NCBI GenBank assembly: GCA_018241205.1
Contig: JAFEEI010000054.1
Span: 1 to 44,614, forward strand
Reading direction: 5' to 3'
Origin: Pseudomonadota bacterium
GTDB taxonomy: Bacteria; Pseudomonadota; Gammaproteobacteria; Burkholderiales; Nitrosomonadaceae
Length of the DNA: 44,614 nucleotides
Shown: piece by piece, positions 35,797-44,614 of the stretch
Layout: every line of letters begins with the position of its first letter
Position numbering within the stretch: the first letter of the stretch is position 1
Program-made: the position numbers and the translations under genes
Notes under the pieces: model-generated
Told to the model about the DNA's origin: nothing
Databases searched by the model: none
The model's input: the letters and a program-made list of their open reading frames with translations, nothing else

Positions 35797-35815
35797 TTTT
35801 ATCTACCGGCAAGAT

Positions 35816-36304
35816 TCAGCGATAACGTGCATCAGCTTCACGATCTTTTGCGATCTGTTCCTCATAGCGATCGCCAATAGCCAATAACATTTCTTTAGTA
35901 TAGATCAAGTCGCCCCGTTTTTCTCCGTGATACTCTAATATACGGGTCTCTACAATCGAATCGACCGGACATGATTCCTCACAAAAACCGCAAAAAATAC
36001 ACTTACTCAAATCAATATCATAACGTGTGGTCCGTCGTGTGCCATCTGCACGCTGCTCCGAATCAATAGTGATTGCCATTGCCGGGCAAACAGCTTCACA
36101 TAGCTTACATGCGATACAACGCTCTTCTCCGTTCGGATAACGTCGTAGCGCATGAAGGCCACGAAAACGCGGCGACTGAGGAGTCTTTTCCTCAGGAAAA
36201 TGTACAGTAATCTTCGGTTTGAATAAATACCGGCCAGTAACCGCCATCCCTTTCAGCAATTCGAATAGCAAAAAAGTACTGAAAAACTTTTTGATACGAT
36301 CCAT
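35816..36304 (-). CDS. nuoI: NADH-quinone oxidoreductase subunit I
   Basis: NuoI carries the two 4Fe-4S clusters N6a and N6b that pass electrons toward NuoB. Both ligand sets are intact: [16 protein letters not shown] and [16 protein letters not shown]. The N-terminal part has an amphipathic helix that touches the membrane arm, with [10 protein letters not shown] in the usual position. Length is 162 residues. It begins 14 bases after the nuoH stop. Confidence 0.98.
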   Translation of the reverse strand: MDRIKKFFSTFLLFELLKGMAVTGRYLFKPKITVHFPEEKTPQSPRFRGLHALRRYPNGEERCIACKLCEAVCPAMAITIDSEQRADGTRRTTRYDIDLSKCIFCGFCEESCPVDSIVETRILEYHGEKRGDLIYTKEMLLAIGDRYEEQIAKDREADARYR

Positions 36305-36318
36305 TTTATTTCTCTATA

Positions 36319-37416
36319 TTAAAACCAGATATTTAACGGAAATATATTCCGAATCGACTCAGGCAATTGCATTATTGAGCCCAGTAAAACAATCCATATA
36401 AGCGTGATCGGGATGAATATTTTCCAACCCAATCGCATAATTTGATCATAACGATAGCGCGGGAAGGTTGCACGAAACCAAAGAAAAAAGAATAGAATGA
36501 ATGCAATCTTCAATAGTAACCATACTATTCCTGGTACCAGAGTAAATGGCGCCATATCGACAGGCGGCAACCATCCACCCAGGAACATAATGGATGTTAA
36601 TGTCGCTACCAATATCATATTGGAATATTCAGCTAGGAAGAATACAGTAAAAGCCATGCCTGAATAATCCACATGAAATCCTGCAACAATTTCAGACTCG
36701 CCCTCAGCTACATCAAAAGGTGCGCGATTGGTTTCAGCAACGCCTGAAATCAAGTAGACAAGGAACATTGGGAATAGCGGTATCAAATACCAGTTTAAAA
36801 AACTACCGCCTTGCTGTCCATGCACAATATCACCTAAGTTTAAACTTTGTGACATCATCAAAACGCATACTAAAGCAAAGCCCATTGCCAATTCATATGA
36901 CACTACCTGTGCTGCTGAGCGCATGGCACCTAAGAATGCATATTTTGAGTTCGATGCCCATCCTGCAATAATAATGCCGTATATGCCCATTGACGTCATC
37001 GCCAAAATATAAAGTAACCCGGCATTAATATCAGCTAAGACTAATTCAGGCGAAAATGGAATTACCGCCCAAGCCGCTAATGCCGGCATAATGGTCAAAA
37101 CCGGAGCCAATATAAAGAGAAATTTGTTCGCACCTGTTGGAATCACTATTTCCTTCATGATTGCTTTAACAGCATCAGCAATCGGTTGCCCCCAGCCACG
37201 CAACCACGGTATTCCAAAGAAAGTGACTCTATTTGGACCAACCCGAATTTGCATATAAGCAATAATCTTTCGCTCAGCAAAAGTTAGATAGGCGACGCCT
37301 AATAGCAATGGAATAACTATGGCAAAGATAAATGTCATGTTGGTTGCTAATGAAAACAACATGGAACCCCATTCTGCCCCGAATATTTCCACAAACTGTT
37401 GCTGAATATTCTCCAT
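36319..37416 (-). CDS. nuoH: NADH-quinone oxidoreductase subunit H
   Basis: NuoH is the eight-helix subunit lining the quinone-binding cavity of complex I. Conserved parts are [20 protein letters not shown] in the first cytoplasmic loop, [23 protein letters not shown], and [20 protein letters not shown]. The longest frame starts at 37503 inside nuoG; the ATG at 37416, with GGAGC upstream, gives 365 residues and the family N-terminus MENIQQQ. It lies 22 bases after nuoG. Confidence 0.96.
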   Translation of the reverse strand: MENIQQQFVEIFGAEWGSMLFSLATNMTFIFAIVIPLLLGVAYLTFAERKIIAYMQIRVGPNRVTFFGIPWLRGWGQPIADAVKAIMKEIVIPTGANKFLFILAPVLTIMPALAAWAVIPFSPELVLADINAGLLYILAMTSMGIYGIIIAGWASNSKYAFLGAMRSAAQVVSYELAMGFALVCVLMMSQSLNLGDIVHGQQGGSFLNWYLIPLFPMFLVYLISGVAETNRAPFDVAEGESEIVAGFHVDYSGMAFTVFFLAEYSNMILVATLTSIMFLGGWLPPVDMAPFTLVPGIVWLLLKIAFILFFFLWFRATFPRYRYDQIMRLGWKIFIPITLIWIVLLGSIMQLPESIRNIFPLNIWF

Positions 37417-37438
37417 TAATAAGCTCCAACCATTGCCA

Positions 37439-39850
37439 TCACAGTTTTTCCAGCACAATTTCACCAAATAAAGTACCCAATGCGGTTGTTTTAGAATGAG
37501 CACCCGCTATGCGTACACAATTGGCTGGCAACTTTTCATCATGCGCCGCTTCAAGTTGAACAGATCCTTCGCCTTGTCTAACCTTCACTTGATCTCCTGC
37601 CGTAACCCCTAATTTCTCCAGCATTGTAGCCGTCATCCAAGCTTTAGGCGGATCTGCATCATGTGTAGCCTGTAAAGACTGAGCGCGACGCACAATCGGA
37701 TCAGCCTGATAAATCGATATTTCTCCAATGCGCTCTATGCCTTGGCCTTCATTCACTATGATCGCAGCATCACTACTCTTCAATTTATTATTCAGATACT
37801 GATTGATTTCTGTGCCATTAGGAAAAATCTCTTCACGAATCTGTTCGGATGTTTCGTAATCAAATCTTTCCAGTCCGAGCAAATTAGCTAAAACACGCAA
37901 CACTTTCCAAGCTGGTCTGGCCTCACCCAAAGGCGATACAACACCGTTAAAACTTTGTACTCTGCCTTCTGTATTGACAAAAGTACCCGATGTTTCAGTA
38001 AATGGCGCGATCGGCAACAACACATTCGCATAATCTTTAGCACTGCCTTGATAAGCGCTGAGTGATACCACAAATTCGCTCGACTTGATTGTTTTAAGCG
38101 CTTGCTGAGAATTGTAAGTATCAAATTCCGGCTCCACGTTCAACAATATAAACGCTTGGCACTTACGTTCTGCTGAATCATTACCGAACCCTAGCATTTG
38201 CGCTGCATTTAATCCGGATTCCGCATAATCTAATTTTGCTGCAACTGCTGCGGAATCAATTTCTGGCACCGCACCTGCTAAATAAGCACCTACACTATTT
38301 GCCGCTTCGCCCAACACACCATAGCTTGCACCAGTTATTTGAGCGATTAAACCGGAAAGCAAATTGAGCGTTGCATAGTCTGGGTGATGCTGTGATAAAT
38401 TGCCCAGATAAATTGCCGCTGGCGCATTCTCGATCAAACTGGAAGCGATCGCGAAGGCGTTGGCCGTACTTGAAACGTTAACCGAATCAATGTACTGTTT
38501 CAGCTCATTTACCAACCCCGTTCCCTTAATCTCTGCAGCAGCTTTAAGAATCTCCGCCAGAACTCTCGTCATTGAAGCTGGCGAAACTATCGCTTTATTC
38601 GCAATCTTGGTCAGCAAATCATCATCAATTGGGTTTACTATGTTTAACGCCATGCCGTTTTTAACAGCCTGACGCAAACGCTGTGCGATTAACGGATGAT
38701 CTTTACGTAATGTACTACCAACAATGAGCGCTGATTTTAATTGAGATATATCCGCAATACTGGTGCCTAGCCACGGTACACCCAGCATTTTTTTATCTGC
38801 ACGAAAATCAGATTGACGTAAACGGTGATCAATATTGCCGCTACCCATGGTACGCAGTAACTTCTGCAATAAATACAATTCTTCCACTGTACTATGCGGA
38901 GATCCTAATGCCGCTATGCTTTTAGCACCATGTTTTTGTTTGATCATTTGCAAAGAATGCGTGGTAAATTCCAATGCCTCTTGCCAGTTACATTCAAACC
39001 ATTGGCCATCACGCTTGATCATGGGACTTGTCAGCCTATCCTCGGAGTTCAAGCCTTCGTAGGAGAATCGATCTTTATCCGATAACCAACATTCGTTAAT
39101 CGCTTCATTTTCGCGTGGAAGAACGCGCATGACACGATTCTGTTTAACTTGCACAACCAGATTTGAACCTAATCCGCAATGCGGACTTATTGATTTTCTG
39201 CGTGATAATTCCCAAGTACGTGCGGAATAACGAAATGGCTTACTAACCAGTGCACCAACAGGGCAAAGATCAATGACATTGCCGGACAATTCGGAATCAA
39301 CCGTTTTGCCGACAAAAGCAAGAATCTCGGAATGTTCCCCACGCCCTGCCATTCCAAGTTCCATAATTCCGGCAATTTCCTGACCAAAGCGAACACAACG
39401 CGTACAGTGAATGCACCGCGTCATATCCGTTGAAATCAATGGTCCTAAATTCTTATTCACCACCACCCGCTTCGCTTCGGTATACCGCGAGCCACTCGAT
39501 CCGTACCCTACCGCCAAATCCTGCAGCTGGCACTCGCCACCTTGATCGCAAATAGGACAATCCAAGGGGTGATTGATCAGCAAAAATTCCATCACACCTT
39601 TCTGTGCTGTGATTGCTTGTTGTGAATGCGTATAAACCTTCATACCATCCATAACCGGTGTAGCACAAGCGGGCAACGGCTTAGGGGCTTTCTCAACTTG
39701 CACCAGACACATACGGCAATTGGCGGCAATGGATAATTTCTTGTGATAACAAAAATGCGGAATATATACGCCAATCTGCTTGGCACCATCCATGATGGTA
39801 CTTCCTTTAGGCACAGATACTTGCTTACCGTCGATTTCTATATTGACCAT
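37439..39850 (-). CDS. nuoG: NADH-quinone oxidoreductase subunit G
   Basis: NuoG is the large peripheral-arm subunit of complex I, related to formate dehydrogenases but without molybdenum chemistry. The 2Fe-2S cluster N1b ligands are Cys34, Cys45, Cys48 and Cys62. [14 protein letters not shown] provides the His/Cys set of N5, and [12 protein letters not shown] with DLCPVGAL provides N4. Where a further cluster (N7) occurs in some species, this protein keeps only one Cys (PHCGLGSN), so N7 appears absent. Length is 803 residues. It ends 22 bases before nuoH. Confidence 0.96.
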   Translation of the reverse strand: MVNIEIDGKQVSVPKGSTIMDGAKQIGVYIPHFCYHKKLSIAANCRMCLVQVEKAPKPLPACATPVMDGMKVYTHSQQAITAQKGVMEFLLINHPLDCPICDQGGECQLQDLAVGYGSSGSRYTEAKRVVVNKNLGPLISTDMTRCIHCTRCVRFGQEIAGIMELGMAGRGEHSEILAFVGKTVDSELSGNVIDLCPVGALVSKPFRYSARTWELSRRKSISPHCGLGSNLVVQVKQNRVMRVLPRENEAINECWLSDKDRFSYEGLNSEDRLTSPMIKRDGQWFECNWQEALEFTTHSLQMIKQKHGAKSIAALGSPHSTVEELYLLQKLLRTMGSGNIDHRLRQSDFRADKKMLGVPWLGTSIADISQLKSALIVGSTLRKDHPLIAQRLRQAVKNGMALNIVNPIDDDLLTKIANKAIVSPASMTRVLAEILKAAAEIKGTGLVNELKQYIDSVNVSSTANAFAIASSLIENAPAAIYLGNLSQHHPDYATLNLLSGLIAQITGASYGVLGEAANSVGAYLAGAVPEIDSAAVAAKLDYAESGLNAAQMLGFGNDSAERKCQAFILLNVEPEFDTYNSQQALKTIKSSEFVVSLSAYQGSAKDYANVLLPIAPFTETSGTFVNTEGRVQSFNGVVSPLGEARPAWKVLRVLANLLGLERFDYETSEQIREEIFPNGTEINQYLNNKLKSSDAAIIVNEGQGIERIGEISIYQADPIVRRAQSLQATHDADPPKAWMTATMLEKLGVTAGDQVKVRQGEGSVQLEAAHDEKLPANCVRIAGAHSKTTALGTLFGEIVLEKL

Positions 39851-39918
39851 CGGCTAAAATTCTTGGATTAATCACAATTGAAAAATTGATGCGGTTTGAT
39901 TATTTAACAATTAAATAA

Positions 39919-41196
39919 TCAAACCATGCAGTTCTTATGTTCTATATGGTAAACAAATTCGTCTCGAAAATGCTGGATCATCGCTCGAACAGGCATCGCA
40001 GCAGCATCGCCCAGAGCACAAATTGTCCTTCCTTGTATGTTGTCCGCGATATTATCTAGCAACTCCAAATCTTCTAGCCGGCCTTTACCATGTTCTATAC
40101 GATTGACAATACGATAGAGCCATCCTGTTCCTTCTCTGCAAGGTGTACATTGCCCGCAAGATTCTTCAAAATAAAAATAAGACAGACGCTCTAACGCTCT
40201 AACCATGCATGTCGTATCATCCATAATGATAACGGCTCCCGAGCCTAACATGGATCCGGCTTTAGCAATCGAATCATAATCCATGTCGGTTTTCATCATG
40301 ATATCACCTGGCAACACCGGCATGGACGATCCGCCCGGAATACATGCTTTTAACTTCCTGCCACCGCGCATTCCACCAGCTAATTCCAACAACTCGGCAA
40401 ACGGCGTTCCTAATGGTATCTCATAATTGCCCGGTTTATTGACATGACCGGAAACTGAGAAAATTTTTGTACCGCCGTTATTCGGTTTACCAAGTTGGAG
40501 GTACTTTTCTCCGCCGTTCCGAACAATCCAAGGAACCGAGGCAAAAGTTTCAGTATTGTTGATCGTGGTCGGCTTCCCATAAAGACCATAATTAGCGGGA
40601 AATGGCGGCTTAAAACGCGGTTGACCTTTCTTACCTTCTATGGATTCCAATAACGCAGTTTCCTCACCACAAATGTAAGCGCCGTAGCCATGATGATTAT
40701 AGAGTTGGAAGCTGAATGATGAGCCTAGAATATTATTGCCCAAATAGCCGACAGCTCGCGCTTCCTCAACAGCTTCTTCCATACGCTCATAGGTTTCCCA
40801 TATTTCACCATGAATATAGTTATAACCTGCCTTAACTCCCATTGCGTAACCAGCTATTATCATCCCTTCAATAAGGAGATGTGGATTGAATCGCAAAATG
40901 TCGCGATCCTTGAAAGTACCAGGTTCTCCTTCGTCTGAATTACAAACTATGTACTTATCACCCTCATACCCCTTCGGCATGAAGCTCCATTTCAGTCCCG
41001 TTGGAAAACCGGCACCACCTCGTCCACGCAGTGCAGATTTCTTTACTTCTTCAATTACTTCCTCAGGAGAAATTTTTTTTGCCAGTATTTTTCTGAGTGC
41101 CGCATAACCTTCACGCTTTTCATAGCTTCTAAGTCGCCAATTTTCAGGATCGGAAGGATTCACTCCATTCATCAATGTTTGCGGAAACTGATTCAT
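39919..41196 (-). CDS. nuoF: NADH-quinone oxidoreductase subunit F
   Basis: NuoF binds NADH and FMN and passes electrons to its 4Fe-4S cluster N3. The nucleotide site is [15 protein letters not shown]; the NADH site includes [15 protein letters not shown], and the cluster ligands lie in [15 protein letters not shown] plus a later Cys in GRTICALGD. The 425 residues are typical. Its ATG overlaps the nuoE stop by four bases (ATGA), so the two are translated together. Confidence 0.98.
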   Translation of the reverse strand: MNQFPQTLMNGVNPSDPENWRLRSYEKREGYAALRKILAKKISPEEVIEEVKKSALRGRGGAGFPTGLKWSFMPKGYEGDKYIVCNSDEGEPGTFKDRDILRFNPHLLIEGMIIAGYAMGVKAGYNYIHGEIWETYERMEEAVEEARAVGYLGNNILGSSFSFQLYNHHGYGAYICGEETALLESIEGKKGQPRFKPPFPANYGLYGKPTTINNTETFASVPWIVRNGGEKYLQLGKPNNGGTKIFSVSGHVNKPGNYEIPLGTPFAELLELAGGMRGGRKLKACIPGGSSMPVLPGDIMMKTDMDYDSIAKAGSMLGSGAVIIMDDTTCMVRALERLSYFYFEESCGQCTPCREGTGWLYRIVNRIEHGKGRLEDLELLDNIADNIQGRTICALGDAAAMPVRAMIQHFRDEFVYHIEHKNCMV

Positions 41197-41669
41197 TTGC
41201 TCAGTTCCTTCAGCAATTTATCGATCATTTCATTAGACATAAAGCTGCACATACGTTTGTTATTAACCAGTAATACTGGCGCATCGCCACAGGCGCCAAA
41301 GCACTCGCCTTCTTTAAGGGTGAATTTCCCATCCGGTGTTGTTTGATTAAAACCAATACCTAATTTCTGCTTCAAATATGCTGCCGTATCATTACTACCT
41401 GACAATGCACAAGGCAAATTGGTACACACCGTAATTTTATATTCGCCAACGGGCTCCAAATTATACATATTGTAAAACGTGGCCACTTCATAAACTGCAA
41501 TGGGCGGCATACCTAAATATTCAGCGACGAAATTCATAGTCTCATTCGCCAACCAGCCTTTTTCTTCTTGTGCAATTGCAAGTGCTGACATAACAGCTGA
41601 TTGTTTTTGACCAACCGGATATTTCGCGATTTCTCGATCTATTTTTTTTAGAGATTCAGTGCTTAACAT
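41193..41669 (-). CDS. nuoE: NADH-quinone oxidoreductase subunit E
   Basis: NuoE carries the 2Fe-2S cluster N1a next to the flavin of NuoF. Its four ligands are in CTNLPC and [10 protein letters not shown]. The N-terminal helical part includes [24 protein letters not shown], typical for the thioredoxin-like subunit. Length is 158 residues. It starts two bases after nuoD stops and overlaps nuoF by four bases, so D, E and F form a tightly packed block. Confidence 0.97.
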   Translation of the reverse strand: MLSTESLKKIDREIAKYPVGQKQSAVMSALAIAQEEKGWLANETMNFVAEYLGMPPIAVYEVATFYNMYNLEPVGEYKITVCTNLPCALSGSNDTAAYLKQKLGIGFNQTTPDGKFTLKEGECFGACGDAPVLLVNNKRMCSFMSNEMIDKLLKELSK

Positions 41670-41671
41670 CG

Positions 41672-42925
41672 TTATCTATCTATCTCACCAAACACAATGT
41701 CTTGTGTGCCAATGATTGCTACTACATCAGAAATCATATGTCCAGTTGACATTTCATCCAAAGCAGCCAAATGTGCGAATCCAGGCGCGCGTATTTTCAA
41801 ACGATAGGGCTTATTGGCACCATTCGATACTAAATAAATACCAAACTCGCCTTTCGGGTGCTCGACCGCTACATAAGCTTCACCTGGCGGCACATGAAAT
41901 CCTTCCGAAAACAATTTGAAATGATGAATCATTTCTTCCATATTTTGTTTCATATTGATACGTGAAGGTGGAGCAATTTTATGATTATCAGTGATCACTG
42001 GCCCTGGGGTTTTTCGTAACCAATCGACACATTGCTTGATGATACGATTTGATTGACGGAATTCTTCCATACGCACCAAATAGCGATCATAGCAATCGCC
42101 ATTAACGCCTATAGGTATATCAAAATCAAGACGATCATAAACTTCATAAGGCTGCTTCTTTCTTAGATCCCATTCGACCCCCGAGCCGCGCAACATTGGT
42201 CCGGTAAAACCTAATGCTTTAGCACGCTCTGGAGAAACAACACCGATATCGACCAAGCGCTGTTTCCAAATTCGATTATCAGTGAGCAAAGTTTCATATT
42301 CATCAACGTAGGCTGGAAAGCGATTGGTAAAATCTTCTATAAAATCTAACAGTGAACCTTCTCTATTAGCATTCCGTATTCGTGTCTGTTTTTCATTATG
42401 AATTTTAGATGCCTGATATTTTGGCATAGTATCTGGCAGATCACGATAGACACCGCCGGGTCGATAATAAGCAGCGTGCAACCTAGCACCTGAAACTGCT
42501 TCATAGCAATCCATTAGATCTTCTCTTTCGCGGAAAGCATACAAAAACATTGTCATGGCCCCCACATCCAAAGCATGAGCACCAATCCATAGCAAGTGAT
42601 TCAATATACGGGTAATTTCATCAAACATTACGCGTATGTATTGTGCTCTTAGAGGAACTTCAATTTGCAGCAGCTTTTCGATCGCCATGACATAGGCATG
42701 TTCATTGACCATCATTGAAACATAATCCAACCGATCCATATACGGTACGGATTGCAGATATGTTTTATTTTCTGCCAATTTTTCGGTAGCACGATGCAAC
42801 AATCCAATGTGCGGATCGGCACGTTTTACAACTTCCCCATCCAATTCCAGAACAAGTCTCAACACGCCATGAGCTGCTGGGTGTTGCGGCCCAAAATTCA
42901 TGGTGTAATTACGTATCTCGGCCAT
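41672..42925 (-). CDS. nuoD: NADH-quinone oxidoreductase subunit D
   Basis: NuoD (49-kDa subunit) forms the quinone-binding pocket with NuoB and is related to nickel-iron hydrogenase large subunits. Family pieces are [19 protein letters not shown] near the start, [14 protein letters not shown], the [20 protein letters not shown] segment, and [11 protein letters not shown]. The 417 residues match the stand-alone form, so NuoC and NuoD are separate, unlike the fused protein of Escherichia coli. Fifty-six bases separate it from nuoC. Confidence 0.98.
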   Translation of the reverse strand: MAEIRNYTMNFGPQHPAAHGVLRLVLELDGEVVKRADPHIGLLHRATEKLAENKTYLQSVPYMDRLDYVSMMVNEHAYVMAIEKLLQIEVPLRAQYIRVMFDEITRILNHLLWIGAHALDVGAMTMFLYAFREREDLMDCYEAVSGARLHAAYYRPGGVYRDLPDTMPKYQASKIHNEKQTRIRNANREGSLLDFIEDFTNRFPAYVDEYETLLTDNRIWKQRLVDIGVVSPERAKALGFTGPMLRGSGVEWDLRKKQPYEVYDRLDFDIPIGVNGDCYDRYLVRMEEFRQSNRIIKQCVDWLRKTPGPVITDNHKIAPPSRINMKQNMEEMIHHFKLFSEGFHVPPGEAYVAVEHPKGEFGIYLVSNGANKPYRLKIRAPGFAHLAALDEMSTGHMISDVVAIIGTQDIVFGEIDR

Positions 42926-42981
42926 AAGCTACTTCAAAAAAAATTCTTATAAATACAATTCATGTAAAAGTTCACCACCAG

Positions 42982-43602
42982 CTAGGATTCGCAATCTCCA
43001 TAGTGCTCTTCACGTATTACAAGCGGTGTGATTTCTCGCGGTTCGATAGTAACAGGTTGGTAAATGACGCGCTTCTGCTCTGCATCATAGCGCATTTCAA
43101 CATGACCAGTGATCGGAAAATCTTTGCGGAACGGATTACCTATAAAACCATAGTCGGTCAATATGCGACGCAAATCCGGATGACCGGTAAAAACTATTCC
43201 ATAGAGATCAAATGCTTCACGTTCAAACCAATTAGCTGCCGGCCAAATTTCAGTTACTGAATCCACAACCGGGAATTCATTATTTTCCGCTAGTACCCGA
43301 ATGCGTAATCGATAGTTCTTTTCTACCGAGAGTAGATGATAGATCACAGCAAATCGCTTATTACGTAGGTCATGCTTTGCAGACAACTCGTCACCATAAG
43401 TTGAGTAATCAATGCCACACAGATCAATCAACGTATCAAATCTTAACTTAGAATTGTCTCGTAAATTTGTACACGCAGTGATGATATCTTCCGCACGTAC
43501 TATGATGGTTATCTCACCGAAATGTGTTTGCAAACCGACCAGCTTATCGCCCAGCACATCCTTCAACGCTGCCGCAAGATTCTCCAATTGAGTAGTAGAC
43601 AT
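42982..43602 (-). CDS. nuoC: NADH-quinone oxidoreductase subunit C
   Basis: NuoC (30-kDa subunit) stabilises the quinone module of complex I. The core contains [52 protein letters not shown] and GHPFRKDFP-like [19 protein letters not shown], in family order. The longest frame begins at a TTG (43617) inside nuoB; the ATG at 43602 comes four bases after the nuoB stop and is preferred, giving 206 residues. Confidence 0.96.
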   Translation of the reverse strand: MSTTQLENLAAALKDVLGDKLVGLQTHFGEITIIVRAEDIITACTNLRDNSKLRFDTLIDLCGIDYSTYGDELSAKHDLRNKRFAVIYHLLSVEKNYRLRIRVLAENNEFPVVDSVTEIWPAANWFEREAFDLYGIVFTGHPDLRRILTDYGFIGNPFRKDFPITGHVEMRYDAEQKRVIYQPVTIEPREITPLVIREEHYGDCES

Positions 43603-43606
43603 AGCG

Positions 43607-44083
43607 TTAGCGTGCAATAGTATTGGTACGGTTTATTTTATTTTGTAGCTGAATAATGCCATACAGCAGAGCTTCAGCTGTCGGTGGGCAACCAGGCACA
43701 TAAATATCAACAGGCACGATACGATCACATCCACGAACTACCGAATATGAATAATGATAATATCCGCCTCCATTTGCACAGGACCCCATGGATATCACCC
43801 AGCGTGGCTCTGCCATTTGATCGTAAACCTTGCGTAAAGCCGGTGCCATCTTGTTGCAGAGCGTACCGGCAACGATCATCACATCCGATTGACGAGGGCT
43901 TGGTCTAAATACAATACCAAAACGATCAAGATCGTAGCGTGACGCACCGGTCTCCATCATCTCAACCGCACAACAAGCCAAGCCAAATGTCATTGGCCAC
44001 ATCGAACCTGTCCGCCCCCAGTTTATGATTGAATCCAAACTGGCTGTGACAAATCCTTTCTCAAGTGTTCCTTCAATACTCAT
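43607..44083 (-). CDS. nuoB: NADH-quinone oxidoreductase subunit B
   Basis: NuoB holds cluster N2, the last iron-sulfur centre before quinone. The ligand set is complete: adjacent cysteines in [10 protein letters not shown], then Cys in [11 protein letters not shown] and in [27 protein letters not shown] and [13 protein letters not shown] also match the family. The 158-residue length is normal. It starts four bases after the nuoA stop. Confidence 0.98.
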   Translation of the reverse strand: MSIEGTLEKGFVTASLDSIINWGRTGSMWPMTFGLACCAVEMMETGASRYDLDRFGIVFRPSPRQSDVMIVAGTLCNKMAPALRKVYDQMAEPRWVISMGSCANGGGYYHYSYSVVRGCDRIVPVDIYVPGCPPTAEALLYGIIQLQNKINRTNTIAR

Positions 44084-44087
44084 AACA

Positions 44088-44444
44088 TCAATCCCACTCT
44101 AATGCACCCTTCATCCATTCGTAGATGAAACCCACGACCAGGATACCCAGGAATGACATCATGGCAACGAATCCAAATAAACCAATCTCGTCCAGCACAA
44201 TCGCCCAAGGAAACAAGAAAGCAATTTCCAGATCAAATAAAATGAATAAAATTGCAACCAAGTAGTAGCGTACGTCAAATTTCATCCGTGCATCTTCAAA
44301 AGCTTCAAATCCGCACTCATAAGGAGAAAGTTTCTCGCTATCAGGACGATTCGGCGCCAAAAGCCATCCACATAACATTGGGACGACACCAACTAAGAAT
44401 CCCACGATAAGAAACAGTAAAATTGGAAAATAATTTTCAAGCAT
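44088..44444 (-). CDS. nuoA: NADH-quinone oxidoreductase subunit A
   Basis: NuoA is a three-helix membrane subunit of complex I near the quinone site. The first helix is followed by the loop [41 protein letters not shown] region, whose Cys-containing YECG and acidic FDLE are conserved. The 118 residues are typical. It is the first gene of the operon, reading away from the tRNA-Leu gene 82 bases upstream. Confidence 0.98.
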   Translation of the reverse strand: MLENYFPILLFLIVGFLVGVVPMLCGWLLAPNRPDSEKLSPYECGFEAFEDARMKFDVRYYLVAILFILFDLEIAFLFPWAIVLDEIGLFGFVAMMSFLGILVVGFIYEWMKGALEWD

Positions 44445-44526
44445 TTTGTAAAATTAAATCACTCGATTTAACAAAAATATTATTCACAAAAAACAACAAA
44501 CTTCTTACGAGTACACTTTTTTTGTA
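44445..44526. promoter_or_regulatory. AT-rich leader between tRNA-Leu and nuoA
   Basis: These 82 bases are strongly AT-rich and precede the nuo operon on the minus strand. A nuo promoter or a processing site after the tRNA must lie here or farther upstream. No consensus promoter stands out, and the run of T at 44514-44524 is on the plus strand and so not a terminator for the tRNA. Confidence 0.35.
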
Positions 44527-44611
44527 TGGTGCCGACGGCGAGACTCGAACTCGCAGAGCTTTCGCCACTATCCCCTCAAGATAGCGTGTCTACCAATTTC
44601 ACCACGTCGGC
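44527..44611 (-). tRNA. tRNA-Leu (anticodon GAG)
   Basis: The 85-base transcript folds as a class II tRNA. The acceptor arms GCCGACG and CGTCGGC pair fully, followed by discriminator A and an encoded CCA. The anticodon stem CTATC/GATAG encloses TTGAGGG, giving anticodon GAG. The T-arm has GTTCGAGTC, and a long variable arm (GTGGCGAAAGCTC region) supports leucine. It precedes nuoA on the same strand; in betaproteobacteria this tRNA commonly sits between secG and nuoA. Confidence 0.96.
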
Positions 44612-44614
44612 CGT

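Noticed and set aside
1-44614. CRISPR array or phage-defence island
   Set aside because: No regularly spaced repeats, Cas, restriction or toxin genes were found; the window is core metabolism and respiration.

Overview
The window looks like a core-chromosome stretch of a betaproteobacterium, most likely a Nitrosomonas-like ammonia oxidiser. This is inferred from four things seen here: the hisH-hisA-hisF-hisI-hisE-HIT-tatA-tatB-tatC order, a 14-gene nuo operon with separate nuoC and nuoD behind a tRNA-Leu, an ogt-xerD pair, and hopanoid genes (shc, hpnG). No phage, CRISPR array or intact insertion sequence was found.

Layout. 1-3.0 kb (+): end of the histidine operon; hisH is cut by the window edge. 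3.0-5.0 kb (+): a HIT-family hydrolase, then the twin-arginine translocase genes tatA, tatB and tatC. 5.1-8.5 kb (+): a secreted glycine-zipper protein, the copper-exporting ATPase CopA and a CopZ-like chaperone. 8.8-10.5 kb (+): a PAS-GGDEF-EAL cyclic-di-GMP enzyme. 10.5-11.2 kb: mostly non-coding, but it hides a 35-residue single-span membrane protein gene on the minus strand. 11.2-15.5 kb (-): an ABC ATPase, an FtsX-type permease and a lipocalin-like (AttH/CrtC) protein in one operon. 15.6-18.3 kb (+): a parvulin, a small four-helix membrane protein resembling hydroxylaminobenzene mutase, and an ABCB-type exporter. 18.2-22.0 kb (-): mlaA, squalene-hopene cyclase and hpnG. 22.3-22.9 kb (-): an ExbB/TolQ-type channel gene without a partner exbD. 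23.2-27.4 kb: xseA, a DUF423 protein, a small secreted protein, dsbB, xerD and ogt. 27.6-29.5 kb (-): htpG with a good heat-shock type promoter. 29.8-44.4 kb (-): nuoA to nuoN, complex I. 44.5 kb (-): tRNA-Leu(GAG).

The minus-strand nuo operon is complete and all the iron-sulfur ligand motifs expected of a betaproteobacterial enzyme are visible. Base composition shifts: the left half, especially the his, cop and ABC permease genes, is rich in G/C-ending codons, while the region right of about 21 kb, including nuo, is clearly A/T-richer.

The least ordinary items are the 35-aa membrane peptide gene with a palindrome in its leader, a tight cluster of DnaA-box-like sites between exbB and xseA, the exbB gene with no exbD, the mutase-like membrane protein in a probable hydroxylamine-producing organism, and homopolymer runs inside ogt (A9) and nuoM (G9). 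Start codons were moved from the longest reading frame in several genes where a Shine-Dalgarno site, a stop/start overlap or the family N-terminus pointed to another codon; each entry says so.
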